Below are positions 7,730-21,718 of a DNA stretch of 64,000 nucleotides, in pieces. Position numbers and translations under genes: made by a program. Location of the stretch: assembly GCF_001434475.1 (NCBI RefSeq), contig NZ_AZGF01000011.1:1-64000 (forward strand), given 5' to 3'. The DNA is from Paucilactobacillus suebicus DSM 5007 = KCTC 3549. Lineage in GTDB: Bacteria > Bacillota > Bacilli > Lactobacillales > Lactobacillaceae. Positions within the stretch are counted from its first letter, which is position 1. Each line of letters begins with the position of its first letter. The notes under the pieces were generated by a model. That model searched no databases and was not told the origin of the DNA. It saw only the letters and a list, made by a program, of their open reading frames with translations.

Positions 7730-8503
7730 GTGTTTTCTAGACAAAAAAAGGCACAAAGTATAAGTGAAGAGACAAAGGTAATTGATCGCAACAATATACC
7801 TGCACATATTGCTATTATTATGGATGGTAATGGACGATGGGCACAAAAACGTCATCTACCAAGAATTGCCGGACATCGGGAAGGTATGCAAACTGTAAAA
7901 AAAGTGACAATTGCTGCTAGTGATTTAGGTGTAAAGGTTTTATCGTTGTATGCATTTTCAACGGAAAATTGGAAACGTCCTAAAGATGAAGTTAGTTATT
8001 TAATGCAACTTCCGATTAGATTCTTCAACACATTTGTGCCAGACTTGATTAAGCATAATGTTCGGGTGACTGTGATGGGTAATATCGATAAATTACCTAA
8101 AGATACTCAAAAAGCGGTACACGATGCGATAGATCAAACACAAGAATGTAATGGTATGGTATTAAATTTTGCCCTTAACTATGGTGGACGAGATGAAATT
8201 GTTGATGCAGTTAAAAATATTGCTACTCAGGTTAAATCTGGTGAAATTTCTGTTGAGCAAATTGATGAGTCTTTAGTTTCGGCTAATTTGATGACTAATA
8301 TGCTTGATGAATATGAAGATCCAGATTTAATGATTCGGACAAGTGGTGAAGAAAGAATCAGTAATTTTATGCTGTGGCAGTTAGCTTACAGTGAATTTGT
8401 TTTTACAGACGTTCATTGGCCTGATTTTGATGCAAAAACGTTAGAAGATGCGATTATTGAATTTCAGGGGCGTCACCGTAGGTTTGGTGGATTAACAAAG
8501 TAG
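7730..8503 (+). CDS. uppS: Isoprenyl transferase / undecaprenyl diphosphate synthase
   Basis: A cis-prenyltransferase making the C55 lipid carrier for peptidoglycan and other wall polymers. The 257-residue protein has IIMDGNGRWAQ with catalytic Asp32, GHREGM, the LSLYAFSTENWKRP block, and the substrate-binding PDLMIRTSGEERISNFMLWQ and EFVFTDVHWPDF near the C-terminus. The start is GTG with a GAGAGACAGG site; all conserved sequence lies downstream. It heads the envelope run uppS-cdsA-rseP-proS, with small gaps to cdsA. Confidence 0.97.
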   Translation: MFSRQKKAQSISEETKVIDRNNIPAHIAIIMDGNGRWAQKRHLPRIAGHREGMQTVKKVTIAASDLGVKVLSLYAFSTENWKRPKDEVSYLMQLPIRFFNTFVPDLIKHNVRVTVMGNIDKLPKDTQKAVHDAIDQTQECNGMVLNFALNYGGRDEIVDAVKNIATQVKSGEISVEQIDESLVSANLMTNMLDEYEDPDLMIRTSGEERISNFMLWQLAYSEFVFTDVHWPDFDAKTLEDAIIEFQGRHRRFGGLTK

Positions 8504-8532
8504 AAAAATATAGAAATGAGTGGATTATAGAT

Positions 8533-9318
8533 ATGAGACAACGTGTCACAACGGCTGTGATTGCATTAATTATCTTCATACCATTGATTGTTTATGGGAG
8601 ACTACCGTTGACAATTGCTGCGGTAGTATTGGGAATTATTGCGCTTGACGAAGTTTTAATTATGAAAAAAATGTTGTTAGTTTCTTTTGAAGCAATCGTC
8701 AGTAACCTAGGGCTTATCCTACTGATAATCCCGGATAACTGGCTAAATTGGTTACCTGATGGTCTTAGTAGATTCTTTTTATTTTATGTAGTGGTAATGC
8801 TAATTTTGCTTCATACAGTCGTCAAAAAAAAGAGATTTACGTTTGATGATGCGGGTGTTTTAACACTAGCGATGCTTTATATCGGTACAGGATTTCATTA
8901 TTTTGTGAGTGCTAGGGCAGTTGGGTTAACCACACTTCTTTTTGGAATGTTTGTAGTTTGGCTCACTGATAGTGGTGCCTACATGATTGGACGCAAAATT
9001 GGTAAGCATAAGTTAGCACCTAAAATAAGCCCTAACAAAACATGGGAGGGATCAGTTGGTGGAACCATTGCAGCAACTATCATTCTTGCAATTTATCTGT
9101 GGTTCTTCCCGGTTGGTTATAATTGGATTGTCATGATCATCTTGACCGTAATGTTATCAATTGTTGGACAATTTGGTGATCTAATTGAATCGTCGCTTAA
9201 ACGTTATTATGGTGTAAAAGATTCTGGGAGAATTTTACCGGGACATGGTGGTATTCTAGACCGTTTTGACAGTATGCTGTTAGTAATGCCTTGCTTATTT
9301 TTACTAGGGATTATTTAA
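8533..9318 (+). CDS. cdsA: Phosphatidate cytidylyltransferase (CDP-diacylglycerol synthase)
   Basis: An integral membrane enzyme converting phosphatidic acid and CTP to CDP-diacylglycerol, the branch point for anionic phospholipids. The 261-residue protein has about seven or eight hydrophobic segments. The family signature near the C-terminus reads SSLKRYYGVKDSGRILPGHG followed by GILDRFDS, holding the metal-binding Asp residues. ISPNKTWEGSVGG is the conserved CTP-side block. It lies between uppS and rseP in the widespread order. Confidence 0.96.
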   Translation: MRQRVTTAVIALIIFIPLIVYGRLPLTIAAVVLGIIALDEVLIMKKMLLVSFEAIVSNLGLILLIIPDNWLNWLPDGLSRFFLFYVVVMLILLHTVVKKKRFTFDDAGVLTLAMLYIGTGFHYFVSARAVGLTTLLFGMFVVWLTDSGAYMIGRKIGKHKLAPKISPNKTWEGSVGGTIAATIILAIYLWFFPVGYNWIVMIILTVMLSIVGQFGDLIESSLKRYYGVKDSGRILPGHGGILDRFDSMLLVMPCLFLLGII

Positions 9319-9341
9319 ATAGCAATTAAGAAGGGATTACT

Positions 9342-12357
<3,016 letters not shown>

Positions 12358-12363
12358 AAAAGG

Positions 12364-12425
12364 TGATACGATGTGTTATTAGGGATAAAATATTTAACTC
12401 TGATTATTCATTCGTATCATTTTTT
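12364..12425 (+). terminator. Terminator-like hairpin between proS and polC
   Basis: Arms TGATACGATG (12364-12373) and CATTCGTATCA (12409-12419) pair with one bulge and are followed by a T-run. The loop is long (35 nt). It could end the uppS-proS transcript or attenuate polC. I saw no convincing separate promoter between this hairpin and polC. Confidence 0.55.
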
Positions 12426-12446
12426 ATTAGTAGGAGGTAACCCTAG

Positions 12447-15400
12447 TTGAGTTTAGATCAACACGAACTATTCAAAAAATTGTTGGAACAAATTAAATTC
12501 ACCGATCCACATAACCCAGCTTTTAAAAATGCTTCGATTGAGCAGGTAATTGTTCACAGACAGTCGAAAGCTTGGGAATTTCATTTTCATTTTGATTCGG
12601 TCTTACCTTACGAACTGTTTCAACAGCTCTCAAGTGCATTACAAGCTGGTTTTACTGATATTGCTAAAGTAACTTGGCAGATTAAAACTGATATGCGTGA
12701 ACTGGATCAGCGATTGATAGCAGACTATTGGAGTTATGCTGTTTCAAATAGTGGTGTATCGTCGCCAATGCTAAATGAATTGTGTGGGAGAACGGTTCCC
12801 AATGTGACTGACGATCGAGTAATGTTCGTTGCAGAAAATGAAATCGTTCGTGATTTTTTGGTTAATCAAGCACTGGGACCGATTGAAGAAAGCTATCAAA
12901 GGGTTGGCTTTCCTAAATTTGGAATTCACACGATGATTGATGAAAGTGCGTCAGAGGCTCAAATTCAAGCCTTAAAGGCAGAACGTGCCAAAAAAGATGC
13001 AGAATTGGCTGCTAAGGCAGCCGCTCAGATCAAAGCTTCAAATCGTCAGCAAAGCAAAGGTACAGAAATCAGTGGGCCGGTTAAACTTGGTAAAACGATT
13101 AGCGATAATGAAGAAATCCGTAGATTGGCTGACATTACTGAAGAGGAAAGATCTGTTGTTATTGAAGGATACATTTTTAACAAAGAGGTTAGAACTCTTA
13201 GATCTCAACGCAAATTGTTAATCCTTGAAATAACTGATTACTCGTCATCGATGACGATAAAGAAATTTTCTCGTAACGAGGAAGATGAGGCTCAATTCGA
13301 TGCCATCAATGAGGGCGATTGGATTAAGGTTCGTGGACCTGTTCAAGAAGATACATTCATGCGGGATTTAACAATCAATGCGTATGATATTAATGCGGTT
13401 CAGCATGCGTCAAGAAAGGATACTGCTGAAGGTGATAAACGTGTAGAACTTCACCTGCATACTTCAATGAGTCAAATGGATGCAACAAATTCAATTGATG
13501 AATTTGCAAAGCAGGCAGCTGATTGGGGACAAAAAGCGATCGCCATTACTGATCATTCAGGAGTTCAAGGATTTCCAGATGCGTTTCATGCTTCGGAAAA
13601 ACATGGTATTAAAATGATCTACGGCCTAGAAGCAAATGTTGTGGATGATGGAGTGCCGATAGGGTATAATTCGGCGCATGTACCGCTAAAAGATACAATT
13701 TATGTTGTTTTTGACGTGGAAACAACGGGTCTTTCGGCAATCTATGATAAGGTTATTGAACTTTCTGCAGTTAAGATGAAAAACGGTGGAGTGCTAGAAG
13801 AGTTTGAAGAATTTATCGATCCTGGTTTTCACCTTTCGGAAACGACAACTAATCTGACAAGTATTACTGATGAAATGGTTCACGGTTCAAAATCAGAAGA
13901 AGAAGTTTTTCAAATGTTCCGTGATTTTTGTGGGGATTCAATTGTTGCTGGGCATAATGTTACGTTTGACGTTGGTTTTATGAATACCGGATATGCACGT
14001 CATGGAAAGGAACCAATAAAAAATCCGATTATTGATACATTGACATTGGCGCGTTTCCTTTACCCTGAATTAAAGAGCTATCGTTTAAATACGTTGGCAA
14101 AGAAATTTAATGTAGCCTTGGAACATCATCACCGTGCCATTTTTGATGCCGAATCAACTGGGCACTTGTTGCATCTATTTTTAAAAGATGCAGAAGATCG
14201 TTATGATATTGAATATCATGACCAGCTAAACGAACATATGAGTGATAATGGTGCTTACCGTCACGCACGTCCGTTTCATGTAACTATTTTGGTGAAAAAT
14301 CAGGTTGGTTTAAAGAATTTATTTAAGCTAGTTTCACTTTCCAATGTGGAATTTTACTATCGTGTGCCAAGGATTCCGCGTAGCCGGTTAGAAAAATATC
14401 GTGAAGGCCTCATCCTAGGGACTGCTTGTTCATCTGGTGAAGTGTTTACATCTATGATGCAAAAAGGTCGTGATGAGGCTCTTGAAAAAGCCAAGTTCTA
14501 CGATTTTATTGAATTGCAACCAAAAGCAGTATATGCGCCATTAATTGAAGACCAGTTGATTAAGGATGATACGAACCTTGAAGAAATTTTAATGAACATG
14601 GTGGAGATAGGCTCAGAACTTAACAAACCTGTTGTGGCAACTGGCGATGTTCATTACTTAAACAAGGAAGATAGCATTTATCGTAAAATTTTGATTCATT
14701 CTCAGGCAGGTAATCCCCTTAATCGACAAATGTTACCAGATGTTCATTTTAGAACTACAAATGAAATGTTAGATGCATTTGCCTTTATGGGTGAAGCTAA
14801 AGCACACGAGATTGTTGTTGAAAATTCAAATAAAATTGCTGACATGATTCAAGAAGTTCATCCGCTTAAAGATAAGCTGTACACGCCAAAAATGGAGGGT
14901 GCAGAAGAAGAAATTCAGGAAAGAACAATCAGTAAAGCTAAAGAATGGTACGGAGATCCGCTTCCTGAGTTAGTTCAAAAGCGTGTCGATCGAGAACTTA
15001 AAAGTATTGTTGGTAATGGATTCTCCGTTATTTATTTGATTGCGCAGCGGTTAGTTGCTAAATCAAATAAAGACGGATATTTGGTTGGATCTCGTGGATC
15101 TGTCGGCTCCAGTATCGTTGCAACGCTCACTGGAATCACCGAAGTTAATCCATTACCACCGCATTATCGTTGTCCAAATTGCAAATATACACATTTTTAC
15201 ACTAATGGTGAATACAGTTCAGGTTATGATTTGCCTGATAAGGACTGCCCAGAATGTGGCACCATGATGATTAAAGATGGTCATGACATTCCGTTTGAAA
15301 CTTTCTTAGGCTTTACTGGTAATAAGGTTCCGGATATTGATTTGAACTTTTCTGGTGATTATCAACCAATTGCGCATAACTATACTAAGGTACTATTCGG

Positions 15401-16751
15401 TGAAAATAATGTATACCGTGCTGGGACAATTGGTACGGTTGCAGATAAAACAGCTTATGGCTATGTTAAGGCCTATGAACGTGATACTAGTCAACAATAT
15501 AGGAATGCAGAAATTGATCGATTAGCAAAAGGAGCTACAGGAGTTAAGAGAACAACTGGACAACATCCTGCTGGTATTATTGTTGTGCCAGACTACATGG
15601 ACATCTACGACTTTACTCCGGTTCAATACCCCGCAGACGATCAAACTGCGGCTTGGCAAACTACTCATTTTGATTTCCATTCTATTCATGATAATATTTT
15701 AAAAATTGATATTCTTGGGCATGATGATCCCACGATGATTCGAATGCTACAAGACCTTTCGGGTGTTGATCCGAAGACAATTCCAATGGATGATCCGGGG
15801 GTTATGAGCCTTTTTTCTAGCCCCGATATTTTGGGTGTTACCGAAGATCAAATTTTTTCAAAGACTGGTACATTGGGTGTGCCGGAGTTTGGAACTCGGT
15901 TTGTGAGGGGGATGCTTGAAGAAACCCATCCAAGTAATTATTCAGAGCTGCTACAGATTTCTGGACTTTCACACGGGACTGATGTTTGGCTAGGCAATGC
16001 TGAAGAATTAATTAAAAATGGTACTGCAACCATTACTAACGTTATTGGTTGTCGTGATAACATTATGACCGACTTGATCCATTATGGAATGGAGTCAGAA
16101 ATCGCATTTCAGATTATGGAGCACGTACGGAAAGGCCGCGGAATTCCTGATGATTGGCAAAAGAAAATGAAAGAATCAAATGTGCCAGACTGGTATATTG
16201 ATTCCTGCTTAAAAATTAAGTACATGTTTCCTAGGGCTCATGCTGCTGCATATGACATCATGGCTCTTAGAATTGCATACTTTAAAGTATATTTTCCTTT
16301 GGTTTACTATTGTTCATTTTTCTCTGTTCGAGCTGATGATTTTGATGTTGTGGCAATGGCGCATGGTAAAGATGCTGTCAAAGCCTCGATGAAGGAAATT
16401 AATGATAAGGGTAATGATGCTTCTACAAAAGAAAAAGGCCTGTTAACAATCCTTGAATTGGCTAATGAAATGCTGGAGCGAGGTTATGATTTTGAAATGG
16501 TCGACTTGAATCGATCCGATGCATCCAACTGGCTAATTGATGGCAATAAACTCATTGCGCCATTTAGAGCTGTTCCTGGGTTGGGACTAAACGTGGCCAA
16601 ACAGATTGTTGCTGCTCGTGAGGAACGTGAATTTTTATCTAAGGAAGATTTAGCAACTCGCGGTAAAGTTTCAAAAACTTTGATTGAGTTTATGACAACA
16701 AACCACGTTTTGGATGATCTACCAGATGAAAACCAATTATCATTGTTCTGA
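12447..16751 (+). CDS. polC: DNA polymerase III subunit alpha, Gram-positive type (PolC)
   Basis: The replicative polymerase with built-in proofreading, characteristic of Firmicutes. The 1434 residues run: N-terminal domain, OB fold (about 225-320), split PHP domain starting with [17 protein letters not shown] (about 332), DEDD exonuclease inserted at FDVETTGLS (about 420), a zinc site with CPNC and CPEC (about 908-940), and palm motif [11 protein letters not shown] (about 962). The C-terminus QLSLF fits a beta-clamp-binding motif. The start codon is TTG after AGGAGGTAA. Complete and intact. Confidence 0.98.
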   Translation: MSLDQHELFKKLLEQIKFTDPHNPAFKNASIEQVIVHRQSKAWEFHFHFDSVLPYELFQQLSSALQAGFTDIAKVTWQIKTDMRELDQRLIADYWSYAVSNSGVSSPMLNELCGRTVPNVTDDRVMFVAENEIVRDFLVNQALGPIEESYQRVGFPKFGIHTMIDESASEAQIQALKAERAKKDAELAAKAAAQIKASNRQQSKGTEISGPVKLGKTISDNEEIRRLADITEEERSVVIEGYIFNKEVRTLRSQRKLLILEITDYSSSMTIKKFSRNEEDEAQFDAINEGDWIKVRGPVQEDTFMRDLTINAYDINAVQHASRKDTAEGDKRVELHLHTSMSQMDATNSIDEFAKQAADWGQKAIAITDHSGVQGFPDAFHASEKHGIKMIYGLEANVVDDGVPIGYNSAHVPLKDTIYVVFDVETTGLSAIYDKVIELSAVKMKNGGVLEEFEEFIDPGFHLSETTTNLTSITDEMVHGSKSEEEVFQMFRDFCGDSIVAGHNVTFDVGFMNTGYARHGKEPIKNPIIDTLTLARFLYPELKSYRLNTLAKKFNVALEHHHRAIFDAESTGHLLHLFLKDAEDRYDIEYHDQLNEHMSDNGAYRHARPFHVTILVKNQVGLKNLFKLVSLSNVEFYYRVPRIPRSRLEKYREGLILGTACSSGEVFTSMMQKGRDEALEKAKFYDFIELQPKAVYAPLIEDQLIKDDTNLEEILMNMVEIGSELNKPVVATGDVHYLNKEDSIYRKILIHSQAGNPLNRQMLPDVHFRTTNEMLDAFAFMGEAKAHEIVVENSNKIADMIQEVHPLKDKLYTPKMEGAEEEIQERTISKAKEWYGDPLPELVQKRVDRELKSIVGNGFSVIYLIAQRLVAKSNKDGYLVGSRGSVGSSIVATLTGITEVNPLPPHYRCPNCKYTHFYTNGEYSSGYDLPDKDCPECGTMMIKDGHDIPFETFLGFTGNKVPDIDLNFSGDYQPIAHNYTKVLFGENNVYRAGTIGTVADKTAYGYVKAYERDTSQQYRNAEIDRLAKGATGVKRTTGQHPAGIIVVPDYMDIYDFTPVQYPADDQTAAWQTTHFDFHSIHDNILKIDILGHDDPTMIRMLQDLSGVDPKTIPMDDPGVMSLFSSPDILGVTEDQIFSKTGTLGVPEFGTRFVRGMLEETHPSNYSELLQISGLSHGTDVWLGNAEELIKNGTATITNVIGCRDNIMTDLIHYGMESEIAFQIMEHVRKGRGIPDDWQKKMKESNVPDWYIDSCLKIKYMFPRAHAAAYDIMALRIAYFKVYFPLVYYCSFFSVRADDFDVVAMAHGKDAVKASMKEINDKGNDASTKEKGLLTILELANEMLERGYDFEMVDLNRSDASNWLIDGNKLIAPFRAVPGLGLNVAKQIVAAREEREFLSKEDLATRGKVSKTLIEFMTTNHVLDDLPDENQLSLF

Positions 16752-16777
16752 CAAGCAAATTTACTTAACAATATTGT

Positions 16778-16806
16778 TTGAGTTTGTGTGGGAAATATGT
16801 TATATT
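16778..16806 (+). promoter_or_regulatory. Putative promoter of the rimP-nusA-infB operon
   Basis: TTGAGT and TATATT are separated by 17 bp and begin 27 nt after the polC stop. Transcription would begin near 16813, shortly before a terminator-like hairpin. Confidence 0.6.
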
Positions 16807-16831
16807 TACAAAGTAATTAAAACTCGTAAGG

Positions 16832-16858
16832 GAGTGAGCAGCGATGCTCGCTCTTTTT
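16832..16858 (+). terminator. Leader attenuator-like terminator upstream of rimP
   Basis: The 9-bp stem GAGTGAGCA/TGCTCGCTC (one G-T pair) has a GCGA tetraloop and is followed by five T. It lies after the putative operon promoter and before rimP, so it would terminate a short leader RNA unless bypassed. It could also catch read-through from polC. Confidence 0.65.
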
Positions 16859-16884
16859 ATTGCAAAAATATTGGAGGTGTTTTT

Positions 16885-17358
16885 TTGAGTAGTGTGATCG
16901 AAACCGTAACTGAGTTAGTCACTCCAATTTTAGATGAACGTCATTTTGAACTATACGATGTTGAATTTGTTAAAGAAGGTCAGAGTTGGTATTTGCGCGT
17001 CTATATTGACAAGCCAGCTGGAATTTCAATTGAAGATTGTGTCCAAGTAAGCGATATTTTAAGTGAAAAGCTTGATGAAATCGATCCTGATCCAATTCCA
17101 CAGGCATATTTTCTTGAGGTGTCCTCGCCAGGAGCCGAACGTCCATTGAAAAAACAACAAGACTATGAACGTGCGATTGGCAAATATGTTAACGTGTCTC
17201 TGTATCAACAAATCGAGGGTGCCAAGGTATTTGAAGGCACACTGGAAAAATTGACAGAAACTGAATTAACATTAGACTATCTTGATAAAACGCGCCATAA
17301 GCAGATTATTATTCCTAGAAATAAGATTGCTAAAGCCAGATTGGCGATTAAGTTTTAA
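16885..17358 (+). CDS. rimP: Ribosome maturation factor RimP
   Basis: Needed for 30S subunit maturation. The 157-residue protein has the typical N-terminal domain ([31 protein letters not shown]), the conserved [11 protein letters not shown] segment and a C-terminal SH3-like domain. The start is TTG after GGAGGTG; the frame is open farther upstream but through the leader hairpin, with no homology. First gene of the operon rimP-nusA-ylxR-ylxQ-infB-rbfA, with a 20-nt gap to nusA. Confidence 0.96.
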   Translation: MSSVIETVTELVTPILDERHFELYDVEFVKEGQSWYLRVYIDKPAGISIEDCVQVSDILSEKLDEIDPDPIPQAYFLEVSSPGAERPLKKQQDYERAIGKYVNVSLYQQIEGAKVFEGTLEKLTETELTLDYLDKTRHKQIIIPRNKIAKARLAIKF

Positions 17359-17378
17359 CATTTGAAGGAGAAATAAGC

Positions 17379-18506
17379 ATGAACAAAGAATTAATTGGAG
17401 CTTTAGACGCCCTCGAAAAAGAAAAAGGTATCAAAAAAGAAATTGTAGTTGAAGCACTTGAGGCAGCACTAGTTTCAGCTTACAAGCGTAATTATAGCCA
17501 AGCTCAAAACGTTGAAGTTGATTTTGACGATAAGAAGGGTAACATCAAGGTCTATGCAGTTAAGACCGTTGTTGAAGAAGTTACTGACGAGCGGATGGAA
17601 GTAAGTCTTGAAGAAGCAGTTAAAATCAATCGTGGATACGAATTAGGTGATGAAATTCGGTTTGAGGTAACACCACAAAACTTTGGCCGGATAGCTGCAC
17701 AGACTGCTAAGCAGGTTATTATGCAACGTGTTCGTGAAGCTGAACGTAATGTTATTTTTGAAAAGTATAGTCAGTACGAAAATGAAATTGTAACTGGTGA
17801 GGTTGAACGACAAGACAGCCGGTTTATCTACGTTAACCTTGGCAATGTAGAGGCCGTAATGGGTAAGCAAGATCAGATGCCTAACGAAAACTATAAGATG
17901 CATGACCGTATTCAGGTTTTTGTCAGTCGTGTTGAAAACAGTACTAAAGGACCACAGGTTTTTGTTAGTCGGACTGCGCCAGAGTTATTGAAGCGCTTGT
18001 TTGAAAAGGAAGTTCCTGAGATTTATGATGGGGTTGTTGAAATTGTTTCGATAGCAAGAGAAGCGGGTGATCGGGCAAAGATCGCTGTTCGTTCTAATGA
18101 TCCTAATATTGATCCTGTAGGTACGTGTGTGGGTCCTCGTGGACAACGTGTCCAAGTGATTGTTAATGAACTTGGTGGCGAAAACATGGATATTGTCGAA
18201 TGGGTTGACGATCCTGCTCAGTACATTGCAAATGCATTGAACCCTGCAGAAGTGCTCGATGTCATTTTTGATGCGGACAATGATCGTGCTTGCACTGTTA
18301 TTGTTCCAGATTATCAGTTGTCTCTTGCAATTGGTAAGAAAGGGCAAAATGCACGGTTAGCTGCCCGTTTGACTAACTTTAAGATTGATATAAAGCCTGA
18401 ATCTGAAGCTGAAGAAGTTGACAGTAATACGACAACAGTAGAGACTGAGGACACTGAGAGTGACTCAATTAATACACAATCTTCTGATAGTGATACCGAA
18501 GAATAA
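17379..18506 (+). CDS. nusA: Transcription termination/antitermination factor NusA
   Basis: Binds RNA polymerase and modulates pausing and intrinsic termination. The 375 residues run: N-terminal RNAP-binding domain (1-125), S1 domain (about 135-200, EIVTGEVERQDSRFIYVNLG), KH1 with VGPRGQRVQVI, and KH2 with LAIGKKGQNARLAARL. The C-terminus ends in a short acidic Ser/Thr-rich tail and lacks the acidic repeats of E. coli NusA, as is normal for Firmicutes. Because NusA acts on terminators, the hairpin at 16832-16858 offers a plausible feedback point (inference). Confidence 0.97.
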   Translation: MNKELIGALDALEKEKGIKKEIVVEALEAALVSAYKRNYSQAQNVEVDFDDKKGNIKVYAVKTVVEEVTDERMEVSLEEAVKINRGYELGDEIRFEVTPQNFGRIAAQTAKQVIMQRVREAERNVIFEKYSQYENEIVTGEVERQDSRFIYVNLGNVEAVMGKQDQMPNENYKMHDRIQVFVSRVENSTKGPQVFVSRTAPELLKRLFEKEVPEIYDGVVEIVSIAREAGDRAKIAVRSNDPNIDPVGTCVGPRGQRVQVIVNELGGENMDIVEWVDDPAQYIANALNPAEVLDVIFDADNDRACTVIVPDYQLSLAIGKKGQNARLAARLTNFKIDIKPESEAEEVDSNTTTVETEDTESDSINTQSSDSDTEE

Positions 18507-18525
18507 CTAAGTGGGGTGATAGACT

Positions 18526-18825
18526 ATGAAAAAACGTAAAATTCCAATGCGTAAAGATATTGTCACCGGTGAAATGATGCCTAAAAAAGAGCTGATTCGT
18601 GTCGTTAAGAATAAGGAAGATGAAGTTTCTTTAGACCCTACTGGCAAAAAGCCGGGCAGAGGAGCATATGTTTCAGTTAATGTTGATGTTGCCAATCAGG
18701 CTAAAAAACAGAAGACATTTGATAAAGTTTTTAGTTTGAAAATTGATGATGATTTTTATGATGAATTAATTAGTTACGTTGATCATCAACAAGCAAGAAA
18801 AGAATTATTCAGTGATGACAAGTAA
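18526..18825 (+). CDS. ylxR: YlxR family RNA-binding protein (RNase P modulator RnpM)
   Basis: A 99-residue protein of the DUF448/YlxR family with the signature around KRKIPMRKD, KKELIRVVKN and GKKPGRGAYVS. Recent work on B. subtilis renamed it RnpM for binding RNase P RNA; I transfer that role by family only. It usually starts with a Cys-containing RKCI-type motif; here the equivalent is KRKIPMRKD, without Cys. It overlaps ylxQ by 11 nt in the conserved nusA-infB cluster. Confidence 0.92.
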   Translation: MKKRKIPMRKDIVTGEMMPKKELIRVVKNKEDEVSLDPTGKKPGRGAYVSVNVDVANQAKKQKTFDKVFSLKIDDDFYDELISYVDHQQARKELFSDDK

Positions 18826-19120
18826 TCAGCCAGTGTTGAACCTGCTGGGAATCGCTAGAAGAGCGGGATCATTAATTTCCGGTGAAGAAACGGTTCTTAA
18901 AGCGATCAGATCAAAGAAAACATTTTTGGTGTTTATCAGCGCTGATGCAGGCAATGCAACAAGTAAAAAATTTAAGGATAAGTGTCAATTTTATGAAATC
19001 AAATACGATATGACATTCGACAAGCAACAGTTAAACCAGGCCACTGGCCAGGCTAGGACAGTTTACGGTGTGACTCAAGAAGGTTTCGCCCGTAAGTTCA
19101 AGGAGCTGCTGCAGATGTAA
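18815..19120 (+). CDS. ylxQ: YlxQ, L7Ae/L30e/S12e-family RNA-binding protein
   Basis: A 101-residue protein with the L7Ae fold: LLGIARRAGSLISGEETVLKAIR near the N-terminus and FLVFISADAGNATSKKF for the kink-turn-binding face. The family binds structured RNA, but the specific partner of YlxQ is not settled. The ATG lies within the end of ylxR, so translation is coupled. Position between ylxR and infB is the standard arrangement. Confidence 0.92.
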   Translation: MTSNQPVLNLLGIARRAGSLISGEETVLKAIRSKKTFLVFISADAGNATSKKFKDKCQFYEIKYDMTFDKQQLNQATGQARTVYGVTQEGFARKFKELLQM

Positions 19121-19135
19121 AAGGAGCGTGAGCTA

Positions 19136-21700
19136 ATGGGAAAAGAAAGAATTTATGAATTAGCGAAAGAATTAAACGTTGGCAGTAAGGAAGTACTTGC
19201 ACTCGCCAAACAAAAAGGAATGAGCGTGAAAAACCACATGTCAACAGTTGACGATCAGCAAGCAAAAGATATCAGAACTGCACTGGGTAAAGGGCAAGCA
19301 AAACCAGCATCTAAGCCTGCACCACAGCACCAAACTAGTTCTGCAAAGACTGATGATCATCGTAGTTCAAATACTAGTTCATCCCAAAATAATAGTAGGA
19401 CGACGTCACAACAAAATGGTCATAACAGTGCTCGCAATCAGAGCAATGGCAATCGTCCAAATAACAATGGCAGTCGTCAAAATGACAGACGACCAAATAA
19501 TAATACGTCGCATTCTAATAGCAATAATCATCGTAATGGAACGACGGGTACTCAGAGAACAAACGATAATCGTGTAAATAACGGTAACAATGCTCAAAGA
19601 AACAATGGTAACCGTTCTAATAATAACGGGAATCAACGTTCAAATGATCATCGAGGTAATAACAGTAACCGTCCAAGCAATAATAACAGCCGTCCAAATA
19701 ATAACAGTGGTAGTTCACGTAATAATAACCAAAGTAATAATCGTAACAACAATAACACTAGTGGAAATAATGCTCATCGTAATAGCGGTGGACGTTTCGG
19801 CGGTAGTTTAAAGAATAACAAATTTAACAACCGCAATAATAATAACCGCTACAATAAAAAGAATAACAAGAAGAACCGTAAGAATCAGCGAATTAAGGAA
19901 ACGAACAATAAGCCAGTGGCTGCTCGTAAGGAATGGCCACTTCCAGATGTGTTGACTTATAGCGAAGGTATGAATGCTCAGGATCTGGGTAAGATTCTTC
20001 ACCGTGAACCGGCCGAAATTGTTAAAAAGTTATTCATGCTTGGTGTTATGGTCAACCAAAACCAGTCTCTTGATAAGGATACAATCGAAATTTTAGCTGC
20101 AGATTATGGTATTGAAGCTAAAGAAAAGGTTGAAGTCGATGTTAGTGATATCGATAAATTCTTTGAAGAAGAACAACAAAACACTGAGAATTTAAAGGAA
20201 CGACCAGCCGTTGTGACTGTTATGGGGCACGTTGATCATGGTAAGACAACATTACTTGATCAGTTACGTCATACACACGTTACTGAGGGTGAAGCCGGTG
20301 GAATCACGCAGGCAATTGGTGCTTATCAAGTTAAGTATAACGATAAAACAATTACGTTCTTAGATACTCCGGGACATGCGGCCTTTACTGAAATGCGTGC
20401 TCGTGGTGCCAATATTACTGACATTACGGTGTTGGTTGTTGCTGCTGATGATGGTGTAATGCCTCAAACTATCGAAGCTATTAACCATGCAAAAGCTGCT
20501 GGTACTCCAATTATTGTTGCTGTTAACAAGATTGATAAGCCGGGTGCAAACCCAGCTCATGTTACTGAACAGTTAACTGAATATGGACTAGTTCCAGAAG
20601 ACTGGGGTGGTGAAACAATTTTTGTTGAGATTTCAGCTAAGTACGGTAAAAACTTAGATGAATTGCTCGATATGATTTTGCTTCAGGCCGAAGTGATGGA
20701 ATTAAAGGCTAACCCAGATCAAAATGCTGCTGGATCAGTTGTTGAAGCACGTCTTGATAAGGGCCGTGGATCGGTGGCAACTTTACTGGTTCAACAAGGA
20801 ACGCTGAAAGTTGGCGATCCAATTGTTGTTGGTAACACTTATGGACGTGTGAGAACAATGACAAATGAACGTGGCCGTCGAATTAAAGAAGCAACACCAT
20901 CAACTCCGGTAGAAATTACCGGTTTGAGCGATGTTCCAGAGGCGGGGGATCGTTTCGTTGGATTTGATGATGAAAAGACTGCCCGCGCCGCAGGTGAGGA
21001 ACGGGCAAAACGTGCATTGGTCGCAGAGCGTGCTAATACGAACCATGTTACGTTGGATAACCTCTTTGATTCACTTAAAGAAGGCGAAATGAAGTCAGTT
21101 CCAGTAATCATTAAGGCAGATGTTCAAGGCTCAGTTGAAGCACTTGCTCAAAGTTTGAAGAAGATTAAGGTTGATGGCGTTAAGGTGGATATTATTCATA
21201 CTGCCGTGGGTGCTATTAATGAAAGTGATGTTACCTTAGCTGAAGCTTCAAACGCAATCATTATTGGATTTAATGTTCGACCTACTCCACAGGCTAAATC
21301 ACAAGCCGAAAGCGGTAGTGTTGATATTCGTCTTCACCGTGTCATTTACAATGCCATCGATGAGGTTGAATCGGCCATGAAGGGTATGCTTGAGCCGGTT
21401 TATGAAGAACAGGTCACTGGTGAAGTCGAAGTACGTGACTTGTATCATGCTTCTAAGGTTGGTACGATTGCTGGCGGTATGGTTACTTCAGGATCGATTA
21501 CTCGTGATGCTAACGTCCGTTTGATACGTGATGGCGTGGTAGTTTACGAAGGCAAGCTTGGAAGTTTGAAACGATTCAAGGATGATGTCAAAGAAGTTAA
21601 ATCGGGTTATGAACTAGGCTTAACTATTGAGAATTACAACGATATTAAGGTTAACGATGTAATTGAGTCTTATGTCATGAAAGAAGTTCCAGTTAAGTAA
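19136..21700 (+). CDS. infB: Translation initiation factor IF-2
   Basis: The GTPase that recruits initiator tRNA to the 30S subunit and promotes subunit joining. The 854 residues comprise an N-terminal IF2N helix ([21 protein letters not shown]), a long low-complexity Asn/Arg/Ser/Gln linker (about 60-265), a second IF2N domain (about 275-325), G domain with GHVDHGKTT (about 364), DTPGHAAF and NKIDKP, then domains II-IV. The linker is dominated by AAT/AAC and CGT codons and is the least conserved part. It sits between ylxQ and rbfA. Confidence 0.98.
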   Translation: MGKERIYELAKELNVGSKEVLALAKQKGMSVKNHMSTVDDQQAKDIRTALGKGQAKPASKPAPQHQTSSAKTDDHRSSNTSSSQNNSRTTSQQNGHNSARNQSNGNRPNNNGSRQNDRRPNNNTSHSNSNNHRNGTTGTQRTNDNRVNNGNNAQRNNGNRSNNNGNQRSNDHRGNNSNRPSNNNSRPNNNSGSSRNNNQSNNRNNNNTSGNNAHRNSGGRFGGSLKNNKFNNRNNNNRYNKKNNKKNRKNQRIKETNNKPVAARKEWPLPDVLTYSEGMNAQDLGKILHREPAEIVKKLFMLGVMVNQNQSLDKDTIEILAADYGIEAKEKVEVDVSDIDKFFEEEQQNTENLKERPAVVTVMGHVDHGKTTLLDQLRHTHVTEGEAGGITQAIGAYQVKYNDKTITFLDTPGHAAFTEMRARGANITDITVLVVAADDGVMPQTIEAINHAKAAGTPIIVAVNKIDKPGANPAHVTEQLTEYGLVPEDWGGETIFVEISAKYGKNLDELLDMILLQAEVMELKANPDQNAAGSVVEARLDKGRGSVATLLVQQGTLKVGDPIVVGNTYGRVRTMTNERGRRIKEATPSTPVEITGLSDVPEAGDRFVGFDDEKTARAAGEERAKRALVAERANTNHVTLDNLFDSLKEGEMKSVPVIIKADVQGSVEALAQSLKKIKVDGVKVDIIHTAVGAINESDVTLAEASNAIIIGFNVRPTPQAKSQAESGSVDIRLHRVIYNAIDEVESAMKGMLEPVYEEQVTGEVEVRDLYHASKVGTIAGGMVTSGSITRDANVRLIRDGVVVYEGKLGSLKRFKDDVKEVKSGYELGLTIENYNDIKVNDVIESYVMKEVPVK

Positions 21701-21718
21701 GGTTAAAAGGAGGACAAC

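Noticed and set aside
17985-18347. Minus-strand 120-codon ORF inside nusA
   Set aside because: Antisense shadow; nusA is complete and conserved across it.
19406-19636. Hydrophobic minus-strand ORF inside infB
   Set aside because: An Ile/Thr/Val-rich shadow produced by the repetitive AAT/CGT codons of the IF-2 linker; no ribosome binding site.
19590-19811. Plus-strand alternate-frame ORF inside infB, Ile/Val-rich
   Set aside because: Frame-shifted reading of the same low-complexity linker, not a membrane protein gene.
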